DNA of 64,000 nucleotides from Rhodanobacter ginsengisoli (lineage in GTDB: Bacteria; Pseudomonadota; Gammaproteobacteria; Xanthomonadales; Rhodanobacteraceae): positions 1,674,001-1,738,000 of the forward strand of contig NZ_JBHSNF010000001.1 in the NCBI RefSeq assembly GCF_042657065.1, written 5' to 3'. Shown piece after piece: positions 6,629-16,134 of the stretch. The notes below the pieces were generated by a model, which saw only the letters and a list, made by a program, of their open reading frames with translations, did not search any database and was not told the origin of the DNA. The position numbers and the translations under genes are program-made. Within the stretch, counting starts at the first letter, position 1. The number at the start of each line of letters is the position of its first letter.

Positions 6629-9394
6629 TCAGGGCTTCGCCGGCGTATCCAGCCTGTCGAAGTGGGTGATCGCGTTGAGCACCAGCGGGTAACTGCCGAT
6701 GGTTTCGCCGCGCCACATCGGATTGCTGGCGAACAGCAGCACGTGGCCCTTGCCGTAGCGGGCGTCGACCACGGCGGCCCGTTCGGCCATCTCGCTGCCG
6801 CCATCGAGCAGGCCGGCAATCAGCAGCTTGTCCGCCGCGGCGAAGCGCAGGATCACCTGCGGCCGCTGGTCGGCCGGAATCACCCACGGGTTGTGGCGCA
6901 TCTGCTCGGCATTCAACGGCAGCGCCTGCCACGGCTTCACGTCCGGCAGTGCCGGTGGCGCGATCGAGGCACGTCCCTCGGGCAGATCGGTGTCGTGCGG
7001 GCCGCCGCGTCCGGTCGGGCGCTGGAAGTCCTTCGCGGTCGGCAGCCCCTTGTCGCCGGTGACCAGGTTGGACACGGTGAACGACTGGCCCGCGGCGCTG
7101 TAGATGGCCAGGTCGTCCGCGGTGTAGCTGGCGGCGATCGGACTGCGGCGATCGACGAAGGTCGTCTGCAGCACGCTGCCGACGACCTTGAGCTTGCTGG
7201 TGGGGGTGACGAACACGCCGGGGGCCAGGCCTTCGTCGATCGCGAACTTCGCACTGTCCTCGGCGGTGATCAGCAGGCCGCCGTCGCGCACGAAGCGCTT
7301 CAGGCTGGACACGCCGCTTTCGCCCAGACCGGGGCGGATATCGTCGGTGCTGTCGATGCGACCGAGGTTCGGGGTGAGCTTGCTGGTTTTCCAGGGCATC
7401 GGGTTGCCCCACATCGGCAGGCCATCGACGATCTGCTGCGAGCTGGCGCCGCCGATCGGTCCGAACAGGATCACGTCGTACTTCGCGCGCAGGTTGCCGA
7501 TCTTCGCCACGTCCTGGGTGCTGATGTAATCGTATTTGACGTGCAGGTTGTCCAGCGCCATCCGCCACCAGCCTTCGGTCTGTGTATCCAGCCAGGTGTG
7601 CATCAGCGCGATGCGCGGCAGTCTCGCGTTCGGCAGGTCGACCGCGGCCAGCCCCTGCGGCACCGTGACGGCACCGCTGACCGGATTCATCGGCGCCTTC
7701 AGGATGCTGTCGTCGGTGACCCGCACCACCTTGACGTCGAACAGGTCGCCCATCGACCACGCGGTATCGTCGTAGGGATGCTGCTGGGGATCCTTCGGCG
7801 ACCAGTACTGGCGATCGAGCAGGGTGTCGGCGATGCGCGAGTACGGTTGATCCATCCGCACGATGTAGCTGCCGGCGGCGAACGTGCGCGAGCGGGACTG
7901 GTCGGATTTTTCGCCCTTCTCGTCGCGGTCGGACTGCTGCGCGGGCAGGCTCACCGTGATCGGTGCCGTGCTGCGACTGATCTCGACATGCTGGCGCTGC
8001 ATGATCCGCAGCAACTGGGCCTGCGAGCCGGGGCGCTTGTCGTCGGCCGGCAAGACGTAAGCAGCCGGGCCCGCGTCCTGCGGCTTCTCGATCGAGCGTT
8101 TGCTCTTCAGATAGAAGTTCTTCAGGAACAGCTGGCTGTTGCTGGAGAAATAATCCAGCGCGGTGAGCAGGCCGGTCTGCTCGTAGTTGTTGTTGTCGCG
8201 CTGCGACCAGGTCACCACCGGCAGCGGCGGGTTCGGCTTGTACCAGGTGCGCTGGTACTCGCTGGGGTCCAGCATGCGCTTGACCGTGTCGGCGCCGCCG
8301 TTGCCGAAGGTCTCGTAGAGCCGGCTGATGCCGTTGTGCATGGCGGCGATGAACATCAGGTAGCCCGGGCTCCAGGTGTCGAAGTCGCCATGGGTGAACA
8401 CGCCCGGCATGCCGAACTTGGTCATCTGCTGCACGTTGTTCCAGCCCAGTTGCTGCCATTCGCCGGTGAGGATCGGGTCGATCCAGGCGTTGTAGGGGCC
8501 ATCGCCGACGGTGTTGTCGTAGAAGAACGGCACCGACTCGTGCAGGTCGTGCAGCACCTGCGCATGCCAGCCGATATAGGTGTCGGCCACATTGCGCGTG
8601 AGGTTCAGCGTCATCGCCATCGCATCGCGGTTGTTGTCGTGCGCGACATAGTGACCCCAGTACAGCAGCGGTGGGTATTCCTGCCCCGGGTGCGCCAGGT
8701 GCCAGTTGTACAGGTCGACCATGCGGTCGCGGCCATCGACCTCGACCACCGGGGTGATCAGGGTGATCACATGGGAGCGGATGTGCTTGACGTACGGCGC
8801 GTCGTCCACCGCCAGGCGGTAGGCCAGCTCCATCAGCGCGGTGGGCGCGCCGGTCTCGACCGAGTGGATGGTGCCGGTGATGTAGTAGATCGGGGTGGAC
8901 TGGGCGATCAGCCGGTCGGCGGTGGCGTCGTCCATGCCGATGCTGCGCGGATCGGCCAGTTTGGCCAGGCGCGCCTTGTTCGCGTCGAGGTCGGCCAGCA
9001 GGCTTTCGTCGGCGATCGCCACGGCGATCATCTCGCGGCCTTCCTCGGTCTTGCCGATGGTGAATACCTTGACCCGCGGACTGGCCGCGGCCAGCGCACG
9101 GAAGTAGCGGTAGACGTCGGCCGAATAGGGCAGGTAGTTCGGTGCGCCCGCGATGTGGCCGAGCACCTTCTCCGGCGTCGGCACGCTGGCCGAGGCGGGC
9201 AGGTAGTCGGTCAAGGGCGAATTGAACGACGGATCGGTGGTGTCCTTGAGGATCTGCGCGGTATAGGCCTGATCGATCGGCTGTGCCGGATCGCGCGCGT
9301 AGGACATCGAGCCATTCGGGGCGGTGGCTGCAACGGCGCTGAAGCCGCCGAGCGCGAGCAGGGCGGACAGTGAAAATCGACGATAGGCATGCAT
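6629..9394 (-). CDS. Exported M14 family zinc carboxypeptidase
   Basis: A 921-residue protein. ATG 9394 has GGGGA about 9 nt upstream and starts a signal peptide (MHAYRRFSLSALLALGGFSAVAA); an earlier in-frame ATG at 9418 lacks a site. The M14 fold is seen in GTIHSVETGAP (HxxE zinc pair, about residue 175), in VVEVDGRDRM, and in DLHESVPFF carrying the third zinc histidine. The C-terminal 350 residues carry alternating beta/alpha segments like the glutamine-amidotransferase-like domain often attached to large bacterial M14 proteins. It should trim C-terminal residues from peptides outside the cytoplasm. It is convergent with the M28 gene and followed upstream by an S9 peptidase on the same strand. 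Confidence 0.92.
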   Translation of the reverse strand: MHAYRRFSLSALLALGGFSAVAATAPNGSMSYARDPAQPIDQAYTAQILKDTTDPSFNSPLTDYLPASASVPTPEKVLGHIAGAPNYLPYSADVYRYFRALAAASPRVKVFTIGKTEEGREMIAVAIADESLLADLDANKARLAKLADPRSIGMDDATADRLIAQSTPIYYITGTIHSVETGAPTALMELAYRLAVDDAPYVKHIRSHVITLITPVVEVDGRDRMVDLYNWHLAHPGQEYPPLLYWGHYVAHDNNRDAMAMTLNLTRNVADTYIGWHAQVLHDLHESVPFFYDNTVGDGPYNAWIDPILTGEWQQLGWNNVQQMTKFGMPGVFTHGDFDTWSPGYLMFIAAMHNGISRLYETFGNGGADTVKRMLDPSEYQRTWYKPNPPLPVVTWSQRDNNNYEQTGLLTALDYFSSNSQLFLKNFYLKSKRSIEKPQDAGPAAYVLPADDKRPGSQAQLLRIMQRQHVEISRSTAPITVSLPAQQSDRDEKGEKSDQSRSRTFAAGSYIVRMDQPYSRIADTLLDRQYWSPKDPQQHPYDDTAWSMGDLFDVKVVRVTDDSILKAPMNPVSGAVTVPQGLAAVDLPNARLPRIALMHTWLDTQTEGWWRMALDNLHVKYDYISTQDVAKIGNLRAKYDVILFGPIGGASSQQIVDGLPMWGNPMPWKTSKLTPNLGRIDSTDDIRPGLGESGVSSLKRFVRDGGLLITAEDSAKFAIDEGLAPGVFVTPTSKLKVVGSVLQTTFVDRRSPIAASYTADDLAIYSAAGQSFTVSNLVTGDKGLPTAKDFQRPTGRGGPHDTDLPEGRASIAPPALPDVKPWQALPLNAEQMRHNPWVIPADQRPQVILRFAAADKLLIAGLLDGGSEMAERAAVVDARYGKGHVLLFASNPMWRGETIGSYPLVLNAITHFDRLDTPAKP

Positions 9395-9588
9395 GGCAAC
9401 AATTCCCCGGGATGACATGGCAACGGATCGCTGCACTTTGCCAGAACCCGTGCGATGGCGCGTAGCCCATCCGTTGGGTAGCGAAAAGGTTCCGGGGCAG
9501 GGCCGGCGGATTGGGGGCTGCCACCCTCGATCCGCCCGAAGCGCCGCAGCCCCCGTTCGGAGAGCGGCGGCGTACTTCGGCGGGGGAC

Positions 9589-11592
9589 TCAGTGCGTGGG
9601 TGCGCTGCCCGCGGTGGCGCCCCTGGCGGTGACGCCGGGGCCGATGCTGGCGCCGAGGAACTGCACGATCTGCGTGTACAGCTCGGTCAGGTTGCCCTCG
9701 TCGTAGAAGCCATGCGTCTCGTTCGGCTTGTCGATCCAGACATGGGGTATGTGCCGGTTGTTCAGCGCCACGTGGAGGTTGCTGCCCTGGATTGGCGGTA
9801 CCCTCGTATCCTTGCCGCCGACCACGAGCATGACGTGGGCCTTGAGTCGGTCGAGCTGGTCGATCGGCGAGCGCTGGGCCAGCACGGCCATGTCCCCGCC
9901 CAGTACCTGTTTCAGATAGCTCTCGCCATAGCTCGATTGCGGGATGTCGCCGCGCCTGTACATCAGCGCCAGATCGTAGACACCGACATAGCCGATGGCG
10001 CACTTGTACAGGTCCGGCTCCTTCACCGCGCCTTCGAGCGCCGCGTAGCCGCCGTAGCTGCCGCCGAAAATGCAGATACGCTGCGGATCGGCGATGCCCT
10101 GGGCGATCGCCCAGCGCGTGGCGTCGGTGACATCGTCCTGCATCTTGCCGCCCCACTCGCGCCAGCCGGAGTGCATGAACTCGTAACCCCGTCCGCCGGA
10201 ACCGCGATAATTGACCTGCAGCACGGCGTAGCCGCGGGTGGCCATGGCCTGCACATAGGGATCGAAGTCCCAGTCGTCCTGAATGCCGTACGGGCCGCCG
10301 TGGACGAAGACCACCATCGGCAGGTGTTTGGCAGTCTCTTCACCCGGCGGATAACTCACATAACCCTGCAGCTTCAAGCCGTCGCGTGCGGCAAACTCGA
10401 ACGGTTGCTTGGACGCCATCTGCTCCGGATCGATCCACGACGCCCGCGCCAGCAAGGCGGAGAGCTTGTGCGTGGCGCGGTCGTACAGATAGAACGTGCC
10501 CGGATCGGCATCCGCCTGCACCAGCAACACGCTGAGCCGACCGTCGCGGGTGCCGGAGGTGAATCGCACGTTCTCTCCCGGAAACCGCTTCATCAGCCTG
10601 ATCAGCGTCTCCGCGTCGGCCTGGTGGCCTTCGAACAATCCCACACCCGGGCGGCCATCGAGGAAGCCCACGCCGATGAAGTCGTCCTCGGCCATGCCCT
10701 GCACGAGCGAGTCCGCTTCTACTGTGGGATTGCTCCAGACCGCCTTCCATACGCCGGTGGTCGGGTTCAATTCGCACACGCCGAGGCCGTTTCCGGGTAG
10801 GCAGTTGAAATACACCACGCTGTCATCGCGGCTGAACGCCCAGGGAAACGAGCGCTCATCGCTACGCTGCTGCATAAATTGCCAGCCCCCTCCGCCGATC
10901 GGATACTGATAGACCTTTGCACTGCCGTCATTCGCCTCGGCATAGGCAAAGCGGATTCGCCCCTGATGATCGGCGACGAAGGTCGCGCCGCGCATGGGCG
11001 CCGTGACGATCTTGCTCTTCATGCCATCGCGCACGTCCATGCGATACGCGATCGGCAGCTCCCGCTCGAATCCGGCGGCATTCCAGGAGCTGATCGCCAC
11101 CAGCATGTGATGTGGATCGTCGGGAATGGCTGCAATGAATTCGGCCGTGCCGCGTTCCGGCGGCACGCGCTGGATGTGCGAAGCGGCGTTGCTCATGCCA
11201 CCGGCGCGGTAACCGTACAACAACTTGGCACCGGTCCCGTCGGCATTGACTGCGAACAGTTCGCCGGTACGCAGTGGCACGTCGTAGCCGCCCAGGCGGA
11301 CTCCTACGGAGTAGACGACACGGGTAGGCGAGACCCACCGAAAGCTGATGACATCGTCCTCTCCCCGGGGGCGCACCAGATTGCCCTTCTTGTCGGAAAG
11401 GCGAATCAGCGCCAGCACGGTCTGCCCCTTCACCACGGCGGTGGCGGCCAGGTACTTGCCATCCGGCGAAATCTTCACGTCCCTGTACTGATCATGGCGC
11501 GCCAGGTCAGCGAACGACACTGGCTGTGCATGCAGCACGCCACCAGCAAGCGCAAGCAACCCGGCAACGATCCAGCGTCGCATCCCCGTCAT
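9589..11592 (-). CDS. Exported S9 family (prolyl oligopeptidase-like) serine peptidase
   Basis: About 667 residues with a signal peptide (RRWIVAGLLALAGGVLHAQ), a beta-propeller N-terminal half, and a C-terminal alpha/beta hydrolase. The nucleophile elbow is GGSYGGYA, the acid is in VGGKDTRVP, and the catalytic His is in NETHGF. This is the acylaminoacyl/dipeptidyl peptidase type that cleaves short oligopeptides. ATG 11592 follows AGGGGA at 5 nt spacing; ATG 11583 is an alternative. It reads in the same direction as the M14 gene 195 nt downstream, but the gap is large enough for separate promoters. Confidence 0.93.
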   Translation of the reverse strand: MTGMRRWIVAGLLALAGGVLHAQPVSFADLARHDQYRDVKISPDGKYLAATAVVKGQTVLALIRLSDKKGNLVRPRGEDDVISFRWVSPTRVVYSVGVRLGGYDVPLRTGELFAVNADGTGAKLLYGYRAGGMSNAASHIQRVPPERGTAEFIAAIPDDPHHMLVAISSWNAAGFERELPIAYRMDVRDGMKSKIVTAPMRGATFVADHQGRIRFAYAEANDGSAKVYQYPIGGGGWQFMQQRSDERSFPWAFSRDDSVVYFNCLPGNGLGVCELNPTTGVWKAVWSNPTVEADSLVQGMAEDDFIGVGFLDGRPGVGLFEGHQADAETLIRLMKRFPGENVRFTSGTRDGRLSVLLVQADADPGTFYLYDRATHKLSALLARASWIDPEQMASKQPFEFAARDGLKLQGYVSYPPGEETAKHLPMVVFVHGGPYGIQDDWDFDPYVQAMATRGYAVLQVNYRGSGGRGYEFMHSGWREWGGKMQDDVTDATRWAIAQGIADPQRICIFGGSYGGYAALEGAVKEPDLYKCAIGYVGVYDLALMYRRGDIPQSSYGESYLKQVLGGDMAVLAQRSPIDQLDRLKAHVMLVVGGKDTRVPPIQGSNLHVALNNRHIPHVWIDKPNETHGFYDEGNLTELYTQIVQFLGASIGPGVTARGATAGSAPTH

Positions 11593-11978
11593 CACATTCC
11601 CCTGTCCTGATGGCCTGGCGGTACTTCATGCCCATCCGCGGGCCGGTTCACTTTATCGCAATCGTGGACATTTGCGAGCGGGCCGGGCGTCCTTTCGCCC
11701 AGATCGGCGAGTGCTCCAATGGCCAGCAAGCCCATCCAGGATTTGGCGCTGGCATCAGAGTCTGTCATGGCGCGGCTTGCTGTCGCGCGCATCGTGTGGC
11801 TGCGCGGTAAATATCAAACAGGTGGAACAGCGCGAATCGAGGGGGGAGACGGGCCGCGGCGGCGATGGGATGGCGTGGCTGCGCGCAACAGGCGCAGAGG
11901 GAGCGTCCGAGTGGGGCACAACTGCTGGCGCTTGAGTCACGTCAGTCGTCGAGGTGAGTGGGTGAGCCACGACCGAAA
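11593..11978. other. Intergenic region without a convincing gene
   Basis: This stretch lies between two leftward peptidase genes. Short reading frames exist on both strands, but none has a ribosome site, family resemblance or sensible composition. It presumably holds the promoter of the S9 gene; no clear -35/-10 pair could be picked with confidence. Confidence 0.5.
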
Positions 11979-12010
11979 TGAAAAGGGCGGCCCGGCGGCC
12001 GCCCTTTTCA
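11979..12010. terminator. Bidirectional intrinsic terminator
   Basis: A perfect 14-bp stem (TGAAAAGGGCGGCC against GGCCGCCCTTTTCA) with a CGGC tetraloop and A/T runs at both ends. It ends the leftward M28B peptidase transcript 24 nt past its stop codon. Confidence 0.92.
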
Positions 12011-12033
12011 TTCGGACCGGATGACTTCCGGGG

Positions 12034-14340
12034 TCACTTGTCCAGCAGCGTGGTCAGTCGGTCGAGTTGCACCCGGTAACCGTCGAGCACCCTGGCGGTG
12101 ATCACGGCATAGCGGTTGGCTTCGTCCCAGCGTCGTGCCTCGATCGCCTCGCGCACGCCGGGCACGGTCTTGACGCCGTAGCCGGTGAGCATGCCAGGGG
12201 CATAGATCATGTGCTTGAACCAGGGCCGGCCGGGCAGGCCGTCGGGGTTGGTCAGGGCCTGTTCCATGCGGCCCATCAGCTGGTTCAACTGGCGCTGCTG
12301 CGGGGCGGGCAGATTGAAGCCCGTACTGGCGCGCCTGGCGTAGGCGAGCTGGAATGCCTGCGCACTCTGTCCGAGCTGTTTCGCCGCCCGATCCAGCGGG
12401 GCCAGGTCGATCGCAGGAACATCGGAATCGCGCGCCGGTGGCGCCAGCGGTCGGGCCGGATCGGCATCGAGCGAGAACGCGTGCATATCCAGCAACCGGT
12501 GCTGCTGTGCGGTGTCCTTGCGCGTGCTGTCGACCAGCTTGTGCAGCTCACCCACATAACGGTCGAGCGTGCTGCTGAAGTCGCCGAAGCGCATCGGCAG
12601 CACGCTGGCGTCGGCGCTGCGCAGCACGATGTGGCCTGCGACCCTGGATAGCGCCACGCCGTACTCGAACGTGGGGTCGCCGAAGCGCACATAGTGGTCG
12701 AACGAATCGTAGCGCGAGTGGTAGATGCCGCCGTTGTCGTCCTCGCCGCCGAAGCCGAGGTTCAGCGAGGCGATGCCTAGGTGTTCCAGGAAGGCGCTGT
12801 AGTCCGAGCCCGAGCCCAGCGCGCCGATCGGCACGTCGCCGCCGGCCTCGGCCAGTTTGGCGATGGCCTTGGCCTCGGGCTTGGCGTCCTTGCGGGTTCC
12901 GTCCACCAGCATGTGCGCACGCAGACGTTCGCGCACGCTCACCCGGGTTTCCGGATCGGTCACGCCATCGGCGACCTGGTTGACCAGGTGTTGCAGCGAA
13001 TGGCTGCCTTCGGCATCGAGAAAGCCGCGACCGTTGGTGTCCGAATTGACGTACAGCACGGCCTTGGCCTGCAGCTCCTTCGCGTGGGTTTCGGCCCATT
13101 CGGTGGAGCCGAGCAGGCCCGGCTCCTCGCCGTCCCAGCTGGCATAGACCAGGGTGCGCTGCGGCCGCCAGCCCTGCTTGACCAGACCGCCGATCGCCTT
13201 GGCCTCGGCCAGCAGCGCCACGTTGCCGGCGAGCGGATCCCAGGCACCGAACATCCAGCCATCGTGATGGTTGCCACGCACGATCCATTGATCCGGTGCG
13301 GTGGAGCCCTTGAGTTTCGCGATCACATCGTAGATCGGCTTGCGGCTCCAGTCCGACTCCACGGTCAGGTGCACCCTGGCCGGCCCGGGACCGACGTGAT
13401 AGGTCAGCGGCAGCGCGCCCCGCCAGCCGGCGGGGGCGACCGGCCCGGTCAGGGCCTCAAGCAGCGGCGTGGCATCGGCATAGGAGATCGGCAGCACCGG
13501 AATCTTCAGGATGGTCCTGGCATCTTTCAGCGCCAGTCGTTTCGCGCTGGCGGTGGAACCGATGCCGGGCGTCAACGGGTCGCCCGGATACAGCTGCATG
13601 TCCGCTACGGAGCCGCGTTGCACGCCCTCGGCCGGACGCCAGCCTCCCTTGGGATATACATCGCCCTGGGCGTAACCGTCATCGCTGGGGTCGGAATAGA
13701 TCAGGCAGCCCACGGCGCCGTGTTCCTGCGCCAGCTTGGGTTTCAGTCCGCGCCAGCCGCCACCGTAGCGGGTGATGACGATCTTGCCGCGAACGTCGAT
13801 GCCACGCCGGGCCAGTGCCTTGTAGTCGTCCGGCATGCCGTAGTTGGCATAGACCAGTTCGGCGGTGACGTCGCCGTCACCACCGTAGACGTTGTACGGC
13901 GGCAAGCTGTCCTTGCGGATATCCGAGGTGGCGTCGCCGGCCACCGCCGGCTCGCGCAGCGTGGCGGTGTACGGCTTGGCGCCGAGCAGTTCAAGTGCCA
14001 CCTTCTTCGGCGTGGGGTAGAGCACGCTGAAGGTTTCGATATGCGCATCCCAGCCCCATTCACGGAACTTCGCCAGCATGAACTCGGCGTTGGCCTTGTC
14101 ATGCGGCGAGCCGACCTGGTTCGGTGCAGACGACATCTGCTTGAGCCATGCGCGCTGGTCGGCCGGATCGAGCAGGGCATCGAAGCGTTGTTCCAGCTGC
14201 CGTTGCGCGATGGCGTTGTCGGAGCTGAAGCCCAGCATGGCGCCGTCGTCGTGAGTCCCCTGGGCGGCGGCCATGGCCGAGCCAACGGTGGCCAGCAGAC
14301 AGGCCGCGGCCAGCAGCGGCCTTATCCTCAAACTTGTCAT
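12034..14340 (-). CDS. Exported M28B peptidase, glutamate carboxypeptidase II-like
   Basis: A 768-residue protein with a signal peptide (LLAAACLLATVGSAMAAA), a PA domain (about 150-290), the M28 zinc core and a C-terminal helical dimerisation domain of transferrin-receptor type. Zinc and catalytic motifs in order: GNHHDGWMFGAWDP (about 355), WDGEEPGLLG (about 402), YVNSDTNG (about 433) and YHSRYDS (about 540). The family removes C-terminal Glu/Asp from peptides or acts as a dimeric aminopeptidase. AGAGGGA lies about 10 nt upstream of the ATG. A strong terminator follows. It is the fourth exported peptidase in a row. Confidence 0.94.
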   Translation of the reverse strand: MTSLRIRPLLAAACLLATVGSAMAAAQGTHDDGAMLGFSSDNAIAQRQLEQRFDALLDPADQRAWLKQMSSAPNQVGSPHDKANAEFMLAKFREWGWDAHIETFSVLYPTPKKVALELLGAKPYTATLREPAVAGDATSDIRKDSLPPYNVYGGDGDVTAELVYANYGMPDDYKALARRGIDVRGKIVITRYGGGWRGLKPKLAQEHGAVGCLIYSDPSDDGYAQGDVYPKGGWRPAEGVQRGSVADMQLYPGDPLTPGIGSTASAKRLALKDARTILKIPVLPISYADATPLLEALTGPVAPAGWRGALPLTYHVGPGPARVHLTVESDWSRKPIYDVIAKLKGSTAPDQWIVRGNHHDGWMFGAWDPLAGNVALLAEAKAIGGLVKQGWRPQRTLVYASWDGEEPGLLGSTEWAETHAKELQAKAVLYVNSDTNGRGFLDAEGSHSLQHLVNQVADGVTDPETRVSVRERLRAHMLVDGTRKDAKPEAKAIAKLAEAGGDVPIGALGSGSDYSAFLEHLGIASLNLGFGGEDDNGGIYHSRYDSFDHYVRFGDPTFEYGVALSRVAGHIVLRSADASVLPMRFGDFSSTLDRYVGELHKLVDSTRKDTAQQHRLLDMHAFSLDADPARPLAPPARDSDVPAIDLAPLDRAAKQLGQSAQAFQLAYARRASTGFNLPAPQQRQLNQLMGRMEQALTNPDGLPGRPWFKHMIYAPGMLTGYGVKTVPGVREAIEARRWDEANRYAVITARVLDGYRVQLDRLTTLLDK

Positions 14341-14491
14341 CGGTTCATATCCCTCTGGGTGGTGGTGTCGTCTCGATTTGCCATGCCTGTCGGTATGCCG
14401 CGGGGATCAGCCACGGATGGCGGGTCCCTCGGCTTGCACGGAAACGGCACGGGTGGGCGTCGCTCGATCTGTCTGCCGCAGGCATCCCCGT

Positions 14492-15955
14492 TCAGCGAGT
14501 CATGCAATCGGAGACGCGGCCCTGGAATTTCCCGGGCAATGTCACCGGGGGCACACAGGGACGCGACAGGTCCTTTGCCGTCTTCGCAGTCGCAGGGGAA
14601 TCATCGGGGGAAGCCGCAGCGCCATTTTCCGGGACGGTGATCTCCTGCTGGAACAGCAGCTGTGCGTCCTGATCGCTGTAGGTGAGCCGGTATTTGCCCG
14701 GGCGCAGATAGAGCTCGCTGACCGGCATGATGAAACCGTTGCTCACCTTTTCGCTGGTTACGGCATCCAGTGGCACCGGATCGAGTGCCATGCGGTCGGC
14801 AGGAATGGCGTCGGCGCCTTCGTCGGCATAGCGTGCCTCGACGAGGCAGGGAAAGGTGTGGTTGCACCGCTGGCCGCTGACGAAGTAGCGCTTGCGCAAT
14901 CCGCCGAGAGTGAGCCAGGTGGGCCGCTCCCGGTGGAACTGTTGCGGCGGAAAGAACACGCTGACGTCATAGCCATCGCGCAGCGCCCACGGCTTCCCTG
15001 CCTTGTTCATGAACACGATCGGTACCGCGGGCTGCAGCTTCTGCATGACCGCGGTGTAGTAGGGGTAATCGTCAGCGGCGGATTGATGCGGGAACAGCAC
15101 GGTCTGCTCGACCGTGAGTGGATCGATGCCGGTGAGCTTGTGCAGGTGCTCGGCCATCGACGAGCCGCCGAGGTAAATGCCCGACTCCTGGATGTGGGCA
15201 TAGCCGGCATCCACCACCAGACGGGCGGAAGGGTCCTTCTGGAAAACCTGCCGGTAGATGTTGCGCGCCTGCTCGGCTTCGCGGGCATTGCCGGTGGCAT
15301 TGGAGAGGGCCTCGTAGGCGATCACCTTGAAGCCGAGCTTCAGCGCGGTGCGCACCATTTCGGCGCAGATCGGCTCCTCGGTGTAGAAACCGCTGTCCTT
15401 GACCGGATAGCCGCGCGACGCCAGCTTGGTATCTGTCTGGTAGAGCGTTTCGGCGGCAAAGTAGTTGAATCCTTCAGCACGCAGTTTGCTCAGCAGCTGC
15501 ACCGTCAGGGTGCGCGTGAGGGGCACGTTGTGAGCTTCGTTGAAGAAGACGGACTGGTAGTTCCTGGCCAGTTCGGGAATGGCCTCCAGCGCCGGCCGGG
15601 CGGTGTAATCGGGATCGGACAGCGGCGAGGGATGGTCGCCTGGCAAGGGGAGCTGCTTGATCGAGAAGCTGGACGAGGCATCGGGATAGTCGCCGATGAA
15701 GGTCTGGTACCAGCTCACGTACTGGCCAAAGATCAGGCGGAAGGCGGGATCCTTGTCGCCGGCAAAGGCGTAGCGCATGACCTGGTATTGCGCCAGCAGG
15801 CCCCTGTGCTTGTCGGCATCGTGCATGATCGCTTCGGACTTGCGCGCAGCCTCGACCTGTCGGGCTTGCCACTGGGAGGCCGTTTGCGCCTGCGCGGCGA
15901 CGACGCCGGCAAGCAGGGTGCAGCCGAGCGTGATCCATCTGCGGAACGTAGGCAT
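14492..15955 (-). CDS. Exported EreA/ChaN-like protein of unknown function
   Basis: 487 residues from the ATG that gives the most compact signal peptide (MPTFRRWITLGCTLLAGVVAAQA); ATGs at 15991 and 16006 would add 12-17 residues, and none has a clear ribosome site. The middle shows FFNEAHNVPLT, then a phrase ending YFAAETL, and later FKVIAYEA and VVDAGYAHI. This pattern of short strands ending in acidic and His residues belongs to the EreA/ChaN/TIKI-like superfamily (erythromycin esterase, heme-binding ChaN). The C-terminal third looks like a beta domain with paired Cys (GQRCNHTFPCLVEARY). Substrate unknown. The superfamily assignment is moderate; 'exported, soluble' is firm. Confidence 0.6.
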   Translation of the reverse strand: MPTFRRWITLGCTLLAGVVAAQAQTASQWQARQVEAARKSEAIMHDADKHRGLLAQYQVMRYAFAGDKDPAFRLIFGQYVSWYQTFIGDYPDASSSFSIKQLPLPGDHPSPLSDPDYTARPALEAIPELARNYQSVFFNEAHNVPLTRTLTVQLLSKLRAEGFNYFAAETLYQTDTKLASRGYPVKDSGFYTEEPICAEMVRTALKLGFKVIAYEALSNATGNAREAEQARNIYRQVFQKDPSARLVVDAGYAHIQESGIYLGGSSMAEHLHKLTGIDPLTVEQTVLFPHQSAADDYPYYTAVMQKLQPAVPIVFMNKAGKPWALRDGYDVSVFFPPQQFHRERPTWLTLGGLRKRYFVSGQRCNHTFPCLVEARYADEGADAIPADRMALDPVPLDAVTSEKVSNGFIMPVSELYLRPGKYRLTYSDQDAQLLFQQEITVPENGAAASPDDSPATAKTAKDLSRPCVPPVTLPGKFQGRVSDCMTR

Positions 15956-16134
15956 GGAACTGTCGAGTGATCCGGGTCGGTAGGTTTGCATGTCTGTATT
16001 ACCCATGGTCTGAAACGATGCCATATCGACAAGATAGCAGCGACGAGGCGGCTTGCCCGTGCCAACTGGCATAGAGCAGCGGAGAGGATTCCGTAGCACA
16101 CTTCCGCAACTGAACCCAACAAGCGGAGTACGTC

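Noticed and set aside
4822..6819. 665-residue reverse-strand frame opposite the M28 gene
   Set aside because: His/Arg/Ala-rich shadow of a strongly coding forward gene that has a signal peptide and zinc motifs.
6662..9373. 903-residue forward frame opposite the M14 gene
   Set aside because: Composition is typical of an antisense shadow in high G+C DNA; the reverse strand carries the real M14 motifs.
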